A DNA stretch of 64,000 nt from Tritrichomonas musculus (lineage: Eukaryota > Parabasalia > Tritrichomonadida > Tritrichomonadidae). Location of the stretch: assembly GCA_039105265.1 (NCBI GenBank), contig JAPFFF010000009.1:1240001-1304000 (forward strand), in the 5' to 3' direction. Of the stretch, positions 31,101 to 40,455 are shown in pieces. Each line of letters opens with the position of its first letter. The first letter of the stretch is position 1. The translations under genes and the position numbers were made by a program. Below the pieces are notes generated by a model, which saw nothing but the letters and a program-made list of their open reading frames with translations, was not told the origin of the DNA and ran no database searches.

Positions 31101-32662
31101 CAATTCATTATTTCTCGCTCGCTGCAAACCAAAATGATCCACAAGCACAATTCAATCTAGGAAATATTTACTACGAAGGGAAATACATCACACGAGACAT
31201 CAACAAAGCAATTCATTATTTCTCGCTCGCTGCAGATCAGAATCATCCACAAGCACAATTCAATCTAGGAATCATTTATTACGAAGGGAAATACATCGCG
31301 AGAGACATCAACAAAGCAATTCATTATTTTGCACTCGCTGCAGATCAGAACTATCCAGATGCACAATTCAATCTAGGAATCATTTATTACGAAGGTAGAT
31401 ACATCGAAAGAGATATCAAAAAAGCAATTCATTATTATTCACTCGCTGCAAATCAAAATGATCCAAGAGCGCAAATCAATCTAGGATCCATTTATTACGA
31501 AGGCCTATACATCGCGAGAGACGTTAATAAAGCAATTCATTATTTCTCGCTCGCTGCAAATCAAAATGATCCACAAGCACAATTCAATCTAGGATTCATT
31601 TACTACGAAAGGGAATACATCACACGAGACATCAACAAAGCAATTCATTATTTCTCGCTCGCTGCAGATCAGAATCATCCACAAGCACAATTCAATCTAG
31701 GAATCATTTATTACGAAGGCCAATACATCGCAAGAGATATCAAAAAAGCAATTCATTATTGTTCACTCGCTGCAGATCAGTACTATCCAGATGCCCAATT
31801 CAATCTAGGAATCATTTATTACGAAGGGAAATATGTCACACGAGACATTAATAAAGCAATTCATTATTTTTCACTGGCATCGAATCAGAATCATCCACAA
31901 GCACAATATGCTCTTGGTATGCTTTATCTTAATGACATTTTTGGCCATAAAAATATTAAAAAGGGAGTTTTTTTATTGGAACTTTCTGCACTCAATAGAA
32001 ACATTAATGCTCACTTTGTAGTTGGATCTATATATCATGAAGGTAGATTTATCAAGCGAGATATTAACAAATCCATTCATTATTATAAGGAAGCTTCATG
32101 CTTCAATAACCACTATGCCAAAAACAGCCTTGGAATTATTTATAGGCATGGCTCTGGTGATAGGATTTGCCAAAGAATATCGCTTTCAATTGAATACTTT
32201 GAAGAAGCCATTCGACAAAAAAAAGATGAAGTTAGCATGTATAACTTAGCGCATATTTACTTATATGAAGATTTGGGCAAAGAACGCATTGACAAATCAA
32301 TTAAATTATTAATTGAATCATCAAATCTTGGATTCCAGCCTTCGAAGTATCTTTTGTGCATTGCGCTGATTAAGAAGTATGGAACAGATTTAAGAACTCT
32401 CAAAGAAGAGCTGAGCAAATTAGCAGGTATGCCAATCCACTTGTTAGTAAACATTTCAATGATATTCAATTTCCTAAATCTTTATAGTGGAGCTTCATTT
32501 GAAGAGCTATATGAATGTTACAGAGATAATGATTATATATACAATTACAATTATGAAGTAATTCGATACAAAGATTTTATAAAAGAAAAAGAAGAACCCA
32601 GAGATCCACGTTTACCTGAAATAAATGTTTTGTTTTATGAAGGATTTGGAATAGATATGTAA
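28145..32662 (+). CDS. Protein kinase fused to a long Sel1-like repeat array
   Basis: 1505 residues. Residues 1-200 are helical and charged, without a known domain. A kinase domain follows (about 200-430): LGHGSISCIKL loop, lysine in FALKMP (about 231), YRDLKPSNIMI (about 316-326), DFDN where DFG is usual (about 335), and RAPETG. Then come about 24 Sel1-like repeats of 36 residues (about 458-1400), consensus AQFNLGFIYYEGKYITRDIN...HYFSLAA. Sel1/TPR-like solenoids are protein-binding scaffolds. The C-terminal ~120 residues are helical. The first ~21 repeats are almost identical at DNA level; later ones decay. It is one open frame from ATG 28145. Catalysis is plausible despite the DFD change, since the lysine, YRD aspartate and metal aspartate remain. 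It is probably cytosolic. Confidence 0.93.
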   Translation: METIVNDFKTLYRDENIKIRNPYLSKVYQEFNFLYITKEEENNTEIVQKLKTEIIVIKIVEYEEEQYFVMCFEKTLLLVTQKVLSFLKSFFSLNSDSDVYFLNDKELSAFMDTIEKSDLKQFESRFHIADKIFKEEILNFFEEIRILFREFRRKFYFFDALMLCLSGYLIKKSYTESRINRIEKCEEMFGSDSNEIELKRDGYIYLRTLGHGSISCIKLIFHIEKRKLFALKMPYNIDYESRFRIKLERNNYLSIHHPFICRCFGMDRERNYLVLEYIQGQPLSHAAKTLSVNEKIKIILEISLVISYLHSKNFVYRDLKPSNIMIDHNKTAVLIDFDNMIDYSERECIESTNFDQFRAPETGHLGFYSDIYSLGKIIEYIFDQPEFDWLIEICHRCTLNDARKRPKISEIIGVICAKLIEISPESDVIKYIVNEKKSVISSNDELIISLALAGKVNNPELQNALANVYIKNKYDIIDINKAILYFSLAANQNDPQAQFNLGSIYYEGKYITRDINKAIHYYSLAANQNNPRAQINLGFIYYEGKYITRDINKAIHYFSLAANQNYPKAQYNLGFIYFEGRYITRDINKAIHYFALAANQNYPKAQYNLGRIYSDGEYAARDINKAIHYFSLAANQNDLEAQFNLGFIYYEGLYIARDVNKAIHYFSLAANQNDPQAQFNLGFIYYEGKYITRDINKAIHYFSLAANQNYPKAQYNLGRIYSDGEYVARDINKAIHYFSLAANQNDLEAQFNLGFIYYEGLYIARDVNKAIHYFSLAANQNDPQAQFNLGNIYYEGKYITRDINKAIHYFSLAANQNDLEAQFNLGFIYYEGKYITRDINKAIHYFSLAADQNHPQAQFNLGIIYYEGKYITRDINKAIHYFALAADQNHPQAQFNLGIIYYEGKYITRDINKAIHYFSLAANQNYPKAQYNLGRIYSDGEYVARDINKAIHYFSLAANQNDLEAQFNLGFIYYEGLYIARDVNKAIHYFSLAANQNDPQAQFNLGNIYYEGKYITRDINKAIHYFSLAADQNHPQAQFNLGIIYYEGKYIARDINKAIHYFALAADQNYPDAQFNLGIIYYEGRYIERDIKKAIHYYSLAANQNDPRAQINLGSIYYEGLYIARDVNKAIHYFSLAANQNDPQAQFNLGFIYYEREYITRDINKAIHYFSLAADQNHPQAQFNLGIIYYEGQYIARDIKKAIHYCSLAADQYYPDAQFNLGIIYYEGKYVTRDINKAIHYFSLASNQNHPQAQYALGMLYLNDIFGHKNIKKGVFLLELSALNRNINAHFVVGSIYHEGRFIKRDINKSIHYYKEASCFNNHYAKNSLGIIYRHGSGDRICQRISLSIEYFEEAIRQKKDEVSMYNLAHIYLYEDLGKERIDKSIKLLIESSNLGFQPSKYLLCIALIKKYGTDLRTLKEELSKLAGMPIHLLVNISMIFNFLNLYSGASFEELYECYRDNDYIYNYNYEVIRYKDFIKEKEEPRDPRLPEINVLFYEGFGIDM
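29625..31910 (+). repeat. 108-bp coding tandem repeats with 324-bp higher order
   Basis: About 21 regular units. A three-unit block starting with the CTCGGTCGTATTTATTCAGA variant occurs at about 29961, 30285 and 30933, that is at exact multiples of 108. This points to recent block duplication by unequal exchange, always in frame. Confidence 0.95.
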
Positions 32663-33512
32663 TGATTTAATAATTAAAATTTTGTTATAACCATATCAAT
32701 TATTTGATTAAAACATTTTTATACATAAGAAAAAGCTATAAAAGACTTGAATTCATTTAAATTTGCATTATTAAACTATATATTTTTTAATGCGTTTATT
32801 ATAATATATCAAAGAGCAAGAATGAAGAGATCTGGAGCTTTTAAAAAATAATTCCTGAATATGATTAGCTTTGTTTATAAAAAAAAAAAAAATCATGTTA
32901 TTTCAAATTTTTTGGCAGAAAGGAAATGAAATTTGAATCCTCTGGCATTGCTATTATTCCATGGATTTGTATTTGTAGAAAGTTAGGTAGAAATCATTCA
33001 GCTCAAATACAATAGGCAGAGATAAAGATATTTTTTTTGTGTATACTTGTTGCTGTATCTCAATCAAAATTGATTTTTATGATTTTGACCACCAATGCCA
33101 TCTGTAATCTTTTCTTTATGTACTTCCATATGTATGTTCTCTTGAAAAAAAAATAGAGCATAAATATTGCATTTTCATCTACTGGGATCAATTTCATTTA
33201 TTATAATAAGATTAATGAGCATTTTATATTAATGGTAAGGATTTTCCTAAATAAGATTTTGATTTGAAGAAAATTTTAAAAATAAGATATTGATTAAAAA
33301 AATAAAAAACGTTTTTTCAAACTCTTTTTTTTTGAAAGCATATCTCTGGAAATATTATGTATTACTTAATTTTTGCATAATCTAATATTATATAATAGAT
33401 GAAGGTATTTTTTATTTAAAATTTCACTTTTTTATGATTTAATTACATATATAAAAGCAAAATAATAAAAACTTAATTTGTTAAGCAATACAATTCGATT
33501 TCATTGATTTAA
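32663..33512. other. Intergenic, 850 bp
   Basis: AT-rich with A/T runs. I see no coding frame or element ends. It holds the 3' end of the kinase gene and the promoter of the proline-rich gene. Confidence 0.5.
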
Positions 33513-35483
33513 ATGTCTCGCTCCTCAAGCGATTCATCGGCTTCAAACGATGAAGAATATGAGATATCAGCAGCAAAAAAAAATACTAAAAATAAAATTG
33601 ATTGTTATTGTTATCCAATTAATTTACACATTTCAATCGCTAATTGTTTTGAAATTCCGCAGTATCCACAGCCTGACTTATCTTTTCAATCTTTCCCTAT
33701 TTTTTGTTCTCTTATTGACAAAGATAATGCAATACTTTCTGACTCACAATCCAATCAATTAAATAATGACGAAAAAGATGACGATGAAAAATTAAAAAAG
33801 CATGAAAAGAAATCAAAGAAGCATAAAGAAAAAAGTAAAAAATCGAAATTACATAACACAGAAGATGAAACAGATTCTTCAAATAATGAAAAGAATCCCA
33901 CAAAAAAAGCAGTTTTTCATCATTTTGTGAGATCAAATACTCTTCGATTTCCAATTTCTCAATCAGATCCAACACCTTCTTCGCCCCAAAAACAAAATCT
34001 AGAGGAAGAAAGTTCAAATCAACAGCAGGAAGATTTCTCATCATCAAATGACTCGCCATTATTGCCTCAATCAAGCACAGAAAATTCTAATAATAAATTA
34101 CCTCCTCCATCTTCATGTCCACCCCCTCCTCCATCTTCAAAGCCATCTTCTCCAAAAAAGCCACCGTCATCATCATGCCCACCTCCACCTCCGCCATCAA
34201 ATTCATCATCTCCAAAAAAGCCGCCTCCTTCTACGTGCTCTCCACCTCCTCCATCAAAATCTTCCTCTTCCAAAAAGCCACCTCCATCCTCACGCCCGCC
34301 TCCTCCGCCTCCAAAGAATTCTTCTCCCCAAAAACCTCCGCCATCATCTAAGCCGCCTACACAACCATCTAAAAAGCCCCCTCCTTCTTCAAATCCACCC
34401 CCACCACCGCCATCATCATCAAAACCGCCTTCTCCATCAAAGACAAATTCTTCTTCAAATCTGTTACCTCAGAATAATTCTGATTTTACCGACAATATTC
34501 CATTATCAAAAACAAATAATAGGAATGACAATGCAACTAGATTACAAAATTTAAGAAAAGTTCGTCAAAAATCAAGTACTGTCAGTTTTAAAAGGAATCC
34601 TAATTCTCCTTTAGGTTTTCCAAATTTCAGAGCAATGGAAGAACCAAAAGATACTTCCAGCATTGAAGATGTTCTTGAATCATCGACAAGCAATACTTTT
34701 CTCTTGCCACCAAGCCCTGATTCTACAAAAGAGCCGCTTTCTGAGCAGCAAATAATTCAATCTTACTTTTTAAAGAAAGATGGTAAAAATGAAGATGAAA
34801 ATGAAATTATAATTGATAGCCATGAATTTGAGAAAAATTCAAAAAGGAATTCTCATCGCATTCGCTTTGATCGCAATTCCTCATATTCAAATTCACTATT
34901 TTCTAATATTATTGATAATATTGACCTCGTAAAAATAGCTCAAGATTCATTAAATGAGTATAATAAGTCAATAGGAAAAAATAGTGATGATGAAGGTAAA
35001 GATAGTTTGGATAATGACAATGATATGAACCAAGATAAAAATGTTGGGAATGATGATGAAAATACTCACGATAAATTGGATGATAATAATTCCCGTCCAA
35101 TGCTTTCTCCAGCTTCTAGTGATCCTCGAAATTTAGAAAAATTGGCAAAAATGAATAAGAAAGCAAAACAAATATTAATTAAAAGATTCAAAAAAATGCT
35201 TGAAAATTATATTAGCGAGGTTGAAATCAATTCAGATTTTATTGAAATTGACACATCAAGAGACTCCACAATTCACTGGAGAAAGGATCCCCATTTGATA
35301 AAAACTAACGAATTACGGGTTGAGTCGAGAGAACTTGAAAACAAGATTGCCTCTATTCGAATTGAAAACAAGGACCTGCAAAATAGTATTACTGAAATGT
35401 ATCAAACAATTGGAAATAAAAATCAGGAACTTATGAAACTTCAAATGGAAATTTCACGCCTCAAAGGATCTTCTGATATATGA
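33513..35483 (+). CDS. Proline-rich, coiled-coil protein (possible cytoskeletal regulator)
   Basis: 656 residues. After a short Ser/acidic start comes a cysteine-containing segment (CYCYPINLHISIANCFEIP), then a Lys/Glu/Ser linker. Residues ~195-315 hold many PPPPPS and PPPSS tracts of the kind that bind profilin, SH3 or WW domains. A serine/asparagine-rich low-complexity region follows, then a C-terminal coiled coil (about 600-652; ELRVESRELENKIASIRIEN). There is no formin FH2, WH1 or VCA domain, so it is not a recognised formin or WASP. An actin-linked scaffold is plausible from the proline tracts only. The ATG at 33513 follows TTTCATTGATTTAA, which contains an initiator-like TCATT. Confidence 0.75.
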   Translation: MSRSSSDSSASNDEEYEISAAKKNTKNKIDCYCYPINLHISIANCFEIPQYPQPDLSFQSFPIFCSLIDKDNAILSDSQSNQLNNDEKDDDEKLKKHEKKSKKHKEKSKKSKLHNTEDETDSSNNEKNPTKKAVFHHFVRSNTLRFPISQSDPTPSSPQKQNLEEESSNQQQEDFSSSNDSPLLPQSSTENSNNKLPPPSSCPPPPPSSKPSSPKKPPSSSCPPPPPPSNSSSPKKPPPSTCSPPPPSKSSSSKKPPPSSRPPPPPPKNSSPQKPPPSSKPPTQPSKKPPPSSNPPPPPPSSSKPPSPSKTNSSSNLLPQNNSDFTDNIPLSKTNNRNDNATRLQNLRKVRQKSSTVSFKRNPNSPLGFPNFRAMEEPKDTSSIEDVLESSTSNTFLLPPSPDSTKEPLSEQQIIQSYFLKKDGKNEDENEIIIDSHEFEKNSKRNSHRIRFDRNSSYSNSLFSNIIDNIDLVKIAQDSLNEYNKSIGKNSDDEGKDSLDNDNDMNQDKNVGNDDENTHDKLDDNNSRPMLSPASSDPRNLEKLAKMNKKAKQILIKRFKKMLENYISEVEINSDFIEIDTSRDSTIHWRKDPHLIKTNELRVESRELENKIASIRIENKDLQNSITEMYQTIGNKNQELMKLQMEISRLKGSSDI

Positions 35484-36024
35484 TTATGTTTTTTTAATTC
35501 TTTATATTTCTTAATTTAGCCTTTTATTTATCTTATCATGAATTGTATTAATTAAATTAAATTAAATTAAATTAAATAAATTTTTTTGTGTTTTCTCAAG
35601 CAATAGCTTTTTTCTACTGATTTTAATAATCAATTTCTAAGTAAATAATGATCAAAGATTAATAAGGAAACTTTTAAAGATGTGGAAAAAACATTGTATA
35701 ATCCAATGGGGAAATATGCAGCAAAGAATATGTCATTCCATTTAATTGATTTGAAATCTTTTTTGATATTGATCAATTAATGACAAAATAACTTTCATCT
35801 AATAATATTTAATTGAAAAAACTATATATTGATTTAAAAAATCAATAATCCAAGGTATTCTCTTTGTTTTGAAGTCCTTGCTAAAGATCACTATTAATAG
35901 AAAATATATAAAAAATTCAATAATATAATATAATTTCGTTTGATATAAAACTTTAATCGACATAAATAAAATAAAAAAAAATATAATGAAGATAGAAAAT
36001 AAATAAATAATAATAAATAATAAA
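35484..36024. other. Intergenic between convergent genes
   Basis: 3' flanks. It contains an ATTAA microsatellite (about 35549-35575). No gene. Confidence 0.6.
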
Positions 36025-37386
36025 CTAGAAGTCCTGGTAATAGTCTTCCTCTTCTTCTGCAGCTAATCGGCAAGCTAAATCAATTAGCGGAGGTATGTAT
36101 TTTATATCGCATGCTTTGCGCAAAAATGGATGCTGTAATAATTCTTCCGCAGTTGGTCTGAGTTTGGGATCTTTTTGAAGACAGAAGTCGAGGAAATTCC
36201 GAAATGCCGGAGATCTTCTTTCTGCGTCTTTGAGTGGTGGTAATCCTTCTGATACAATAAGATATAACGCTTTCATTGGTGGAAGATCAATATATGGAGG
36301 TTCACCATCTGCAAGTTCTCTGCACATAACGCCTAAAGACCAAATATCAACTTCAAAAGCATATGATTTACCTTCTATAACTTCAGGGGCCATCCAATAT
36401 GGTGTGCCAACAACAGATTTTCTTCTGTCAGCATTGTCACCAAGTTGCGCTGCATATCCAAAGTCTCCAAGTCTGACTGATCCATCTGATTTAAGTAAAA
36501 CGTTGTCAGTTTTAATATCTCTATGTATTTTATTCTGAGAATGCATGTAAGCTAAAGCCATTAAAACTTCGCGCGCAAAATAAGCTATATGTGGTTCTTT
36601 GCATTCACAGAATGTTGCAACATTTGTCAAAGATCCACGATCGCAATATTCCATCAATATCCATAAAATGTTTCCTTGTCTGTGAGCAGAAATAAACCTA
36701 ACAATATGTGGATCATTCATTGATGCAAGTAATCGTGTTTCATTTAACATTACTCTTTCATTTTTTGGAGTTAATCTTATCATTTTAACTGCTATGGTTT
36801 CACCTTTGTAAGTTGCTGAATAAACAATGCAAGTAGATCCTTCATCAATTTGTACTAAATCAGTCAGTAATGAAGCGGGATCGTTATTTTGAACAACATC
36901 TTCAAGATCAGGTAGAGATGAAATTGAGTCAAATGGTAGCATTTCGTCTGGATCAGGCTCAGGAAGCATAGGAACTGGATTTTGAATAAAGTTCATTGCA
37001 CTAACAACAGCTTCTGGATTTCCAACAACATCATTATGTTGAATTCCACTGCTTTTAAGAAAATTCTGCCATTCTTCAGTTAAACCTGTCATTCCGAGCT
37101 CACTGTTTTTATCGATTTGAATTATATGCTGGCCTTGATCTTTTTGATTATCAAAAGAATCATTTGTATTTATCTTATGATTATTTTCGTTTGTCTGGGC
37201 TTCTCGATGATCATTAGAATTGTGATATGTCGAACTGCTACTGGCATGGTGCGAACTTGAGTTTGACGTGCCATTATTTGAATGTTGCTGTTTTTGGCCA
37301 CTCCCGTTTTTATTATTGCTCGAAGAATTTGGCTGTTTATCACTGTGATGATGATGATGACTGCTTGGAGGATTCGAATTACTCAT
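36025..37386 (-). CDS. PAK/STE20-type protein kinase with p21-binding-like domain
   Basis: 453 residues. Residues 1-85 are low-complexity (His, Ser, Asn, Gln). Residues ~87-137 (GMTGLTEEWQNFLKSSGI, NPEAVVSAMNFI) match the distal half of the PAK p21-binding domain; the classical ISxP...H..HVG core is degenerate. Kinase domain ~177-428: ATP lysine K201 in IAVKMI, HRDIKTDN with D290, DFG 308-310, activation loop SVVGTPYWMAPEVI. The glycine loop reads IDEGSTCIVY, so only one of three usual glycines remains. The C-terminus is acidic (EEEEDYYQDF). The family acts below Rho/Rac/Cdc42 GTPases on the actin cytoskeleton. GTPase binding by this divergent domain is uncertain. Confidence 0.92.
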   Translation of the reverse strand: MSNSNPPSSHHHHHSDKQPNSSSNNKNGSGQKQQHSNNGTSNSSSHHASSSSTYHNSNDHREAQTNENNHKINTNDSFDNQKDQGQHIIQIDKNSELGMTGLTEEWQNFLKSSGIQHNDVVGNPEAVVSAMNFIQNPVPMLPEPDPDEMLPFDSISSLPDLEDVVQNNDPASLLTDLVQIDEGSTCIVYSATYKGETIAVKMIRLTPKNERVMLNETRLLASMNDPHIVRFISAHRQGNILWILMEYCDRGSLTNVATFCECKEPHIAYFAREVLMALAYMHSQNKIHRDIKTDNVLLKSDGSVRLGDFGYAAQLGDNADRRKSVVGTPYWMAPEVIEGKSYAFEVDIWSLGVMCRELADGEPPYIDLPPMKALYLIVSEGLPPLKDAERRSPAFRNFLDFCLQKDPKLRPTAEELLQHPFLRKACDIKYIPPLIDLACRLAAEEEEDYYQDF

Positions 37387-38299
37387 TTCCCTAATATTTG
37401 ATCGTTCGTAACGGGGGTATTTTGTTTTTTATGATTCATCTTCCTTCAATTTCACCTTTTCTTAGAAAAAGTGACAATTTTCATTAATTATTGAGTGAAA
37501 AAGGTTAAATATTCATATGTATTTTTATCAACTTTTTTTCTTGTACAGTTTTGATTCTAAACATATATGATTGCATCTAGCAAGAGAAAAAAAGGGTGAT
37601 ATGAAATTCATAAGTCGATAAGGTAATAACGAATTCTTTTTTTTTTTTCTGAATATAAAAAAATTTTGAATGATTATTGGTATAGAAACTTTTCCGAACA
37701 ATAATTTAATGATAAGAAATTATTACATTTTTTGTTTTTTTAATATTGATCTGTACTAGCATTTGATTTAGATGAATAATTATATTAGCATACAATTTTT
37801 TTTTCTTGATGATTAATTTACATGTTGTATTTAAAATATGCAATTAATATCATATATGGATGGGTCCTATAAGCAAAGAAATGCTTAATTATAAACTGAT
37901 ATTATAAGCAAAAATTTGCTTATTATTAAAATTTAAACAAATAATTAAATTTCATTTTGCTAATATGATTTTGATATATTGTTTTCGGTTTTATGGAAAT
38001 CATCTGGTCAGTGGAATATTATTCAACGCTCTTTTATTTAACTAAATAAAGAATTGTTTTTTTTTTTGAATCGACTAAGAGAGATTTATTATGGAATCAT
38101 AAGCACAAAATGTTAATCATTGGAGCACCTCTTTTTAATAAGAGGGCTATTGAATAATCATTTAATGTTTTTAAAATTTTTTTAAAAAAAAATACCTATT
38201 TTTTTTTTTTTTCTTTGTATTTATATTTTATCATCAAGTGGTTTCATTATGTGATGAAAAAGTGTATTTTGTTTCTAAAAAATTTGCAAACTAGTTAAT
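37387..38299. other. Upstream region of the PAK-type gene, AT-rich
   Basis: The first ~50 bases upstream of the PAK start contain TTACGAACGATCAAAT on the coding strand, an AACGA motif with an initiator-like TCAAAT. GCTTATTATAAGCAAA-type short inverted repeats lie at about 37872-37925. No gene. Confidence 0.5.
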
Positions 38300-38535
38300 G
38301 TACAATTCTCATACGTTAAATATTGAGAAAGAGAACGTTAAAATTTTGTGAAAGTGCACTTCTCAGAAAAAGTTTATGTTTGAATGAGTGTCAGATTTAA
38401 AATTCTGAGCTTTATTTTTTATATTAAATTTTTCAAATGTATAATTTTTAAAAAAATATTTTTTATATAACATGTCTTTTCTTTTTCTTAAAGTGTCAAA
38501 AAGTTTTGCAGTTACTAAACGTATGAGAATTGTAC
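38300..38535. mobile_element. 236-bp MITE
   Basis: Inverted ends GTACAATTCTCATACGTT. TTAA occurs within two bases of both tips, which hints at a piggyBac-like TTAA target, but this is weak in AT-rich DNA. Confidence 0.65.
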
Positions 38536-38558
38536 CTTAAAAAGATTTTTGTAAAATC

Positions 38559-38649
38559 AGAGTAGGTGAAACTCTCTCAAAAAAAATTACGTAAACTTCA
38601 GAAAAACAAACTTTTTGAGAATAAAATCTCTTTGAGTTTCACCTACTCT
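38559..38649. mobile_element. 91-bp palindromic MITE
   Basis: Inverted ends AGAGTAGGTGAAACTC. GTAAAAT flanks both sides (38551-38557 and 38650-38656), close to an 8-bp hAT-type duplication with one mismatch. Confidence 0.7.
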
Positions 38650-38656
38650 GTAAAAT

Positions 38657-39369
38657 ATTTGTGAAAAAATATGAATTTTTGAATTATATTGAAAATATTA
38701 TATAAAATATTGTAATGAATATCTTTGCATTTAGATAAAATTTTCTAAATAATAATTCAAAAAAATATAAATATTTTATAATAAAATAAATACTAGGAAA
38801 ATAAAGTAGTAATGCAAACTAAAAAAGTATATATTAATTGATTATATCTTTTTATTGAAAAATAATTGTGAGTATTTTTTGTAAAATAATGCAAATCTAT
38901 TCAAAAATTCTATATTATTAAATATAATTTACTTAATGAGTGTTTAATAAATAAATTTAATTATAATGATTTTATGTAATATATATTATTATTATATGTT
39001 ATTTTAAATTTCATTCTAAAAAAATTAATTTGATGATATATTTCTAAATTTCATGGAATAATTTGAGGTATTTCCATGATAAAAGCTTTAAAATAATAGA
39101 TAATAGGCTAATAAACTGTATAAATATGCTCTTTTATAAATAAAATATTGAGATATAGATATGGTGAAAATTTATGGTTTTTTCAGAATATCCAATTTTA
39201 AAAATAACTTATTTAAATAAATAATTATTAGGGAAAATTTTTAATTTTTTAGTAAAAAAAAAAAAAAAAAAAAAGATTCATTAATCTTATTCAAAATTAA
39301 AAAATAGTATTGAAAAATATGAATGGATATTTGTCCATTTTTATCAAAATAAATAAGGGTTATAGCATA
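38657..39369. other. AT-rich intergenic
   Basis: No gene seen. An A run of about 20 lies at 39254-39273, and the promoter of the next gene must lie within the last 100 bases. Confidence 0.5.
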
Positions 39370-40068
39370 ATGCAAGAAAATAACCCTCGTCCGAATAATA
39401 ATATTGTTCAAGTCCATCTTGTCGTTCATCAAAAAAATGAAGACATCAAAATCGACTTTGACTTTAACAAACTCGAAGACAACATTGATACAGTTGTATC
39501 AGAATTAATCGAAACTTTAGGGATGACAGAATCAGATAAAGAAATGATCAAAGCATCAATAGAACAGCAAATTAATCCTCCTAAACCGAATTCAGTTACA
39601 CATACAGATCCTTATTTCGAACCAATTTGCGAAAATCAGCCTTCTGATCAAAGTGATGATACTAGTGACGACGCTGACATTTCTGATCCCGATTACAGAT
39701 CTCTTATTGAGCAGCAGAAACGAGATATGGATGCATTGCTCGCAAATCATTTAAACGAAAGAAGAGAGCTTGCACAACGAATTCAAGCATCGATGTTACA
39801 TCAACAAAAACAGCAGCAGCAACAACAACAGCAACAGCAATTACAGCAACAACAATTACAGCAACAGCAATTACAACAACAGCCGCAACAACAACAGCAA
39901 CAACAACAGCAACCGCAACCGCAAGCACAGCCAAACTCTGTTCAGCCTAACCCTCCTTTGGTGATTCCGACTGGCCAGCAAACGCAGCAGACGCCATCAG
40001 CATCTCCAATTCCAATTGCGCCTTCGACTAACCCCCCAACTCTTTGTGATGATTTAATTGATTTTTAA
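39370..40068 (+). CDS. OSR1/WNK C-terminal-like (CCT/PF2) domain protein with glutamine tract
   Basis: 232 residues from ATG 39370 (MQENNPRPNN); upstream in-frame codons lack an ATG start other than weak ones. Residues ~12-75 (VQVHLVVHQKNEDIKIDF, LEDNIDTVVSELIETLGM, MIKASIEQQI) resemble the CCT/PF2 domain of OSR1, SPAK and WNK kinases, which binds RFxV-type peptides. Next come an acidic linker (SDDTSDDADISDPDY), a short helix, and a glutamine-rich tract (about 155-205) encoded by mixed CAA/CAG. No kinase domain is attached, so it may act as a free adaptor or decoy. The domain call rests on pattern only. Confidence 0.6.
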   Translation: MQENNPRPNNNIVQVHLVVHQKNEDIKIDFDFNKLEDNIDTVVSELIETLGMTESDKEMIKASIEQQINPPKPNSVTHTDPYFEPICENQPSDQSDDTSDDADISDPDYRSLIEQQKRDMDALLANHLNERRELAQRIQASMLHQQKQQQQQQQQQQLQQQQLQQQQLQQQPQQQQQQQQQPQPQAQPNSVQPNPPLVIPTGQQTQQTPSASPIPIAPSTNPPTLCDDLIDF

Positions 40069-40455
40069 TAACATATTTTTTTTTTTATGAGTAAACCCTT
40101 ACTTTTCATTTTGGTATAGCGAAATCAATTGAATATTTGCCTCATTCCAAAAATGAAATTTCATTATCATTTTCCTTCAAGTTTATATTATAAAAACATT
40201 ACAATGATGAGAATTTCATGAATAGCAAAAATGCAATAATAACAAAACAGATACTTCTTAAAGTGAATATATTAAAATGAAATCTATTAATTTACAAATC
40301 TACTATTTGATTAATATTAAGCTAATCTTCATTTAGCAAATTAAATTTTAATGATTTTTTCTCAATAATGTATAAAAAAAAAAAATGGTAAAGATAAAAG
40401 CAACCACATTTATAATAATAAACAAGAAATAATAATAATAATAAAAAGATATATG
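40069..40455. other. Intergenic between convergent genes
   Basis: AT-rich 3' flanks with an AATAAT microsatellite at about 40427-40445. No gene. Confidence 0.6.
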
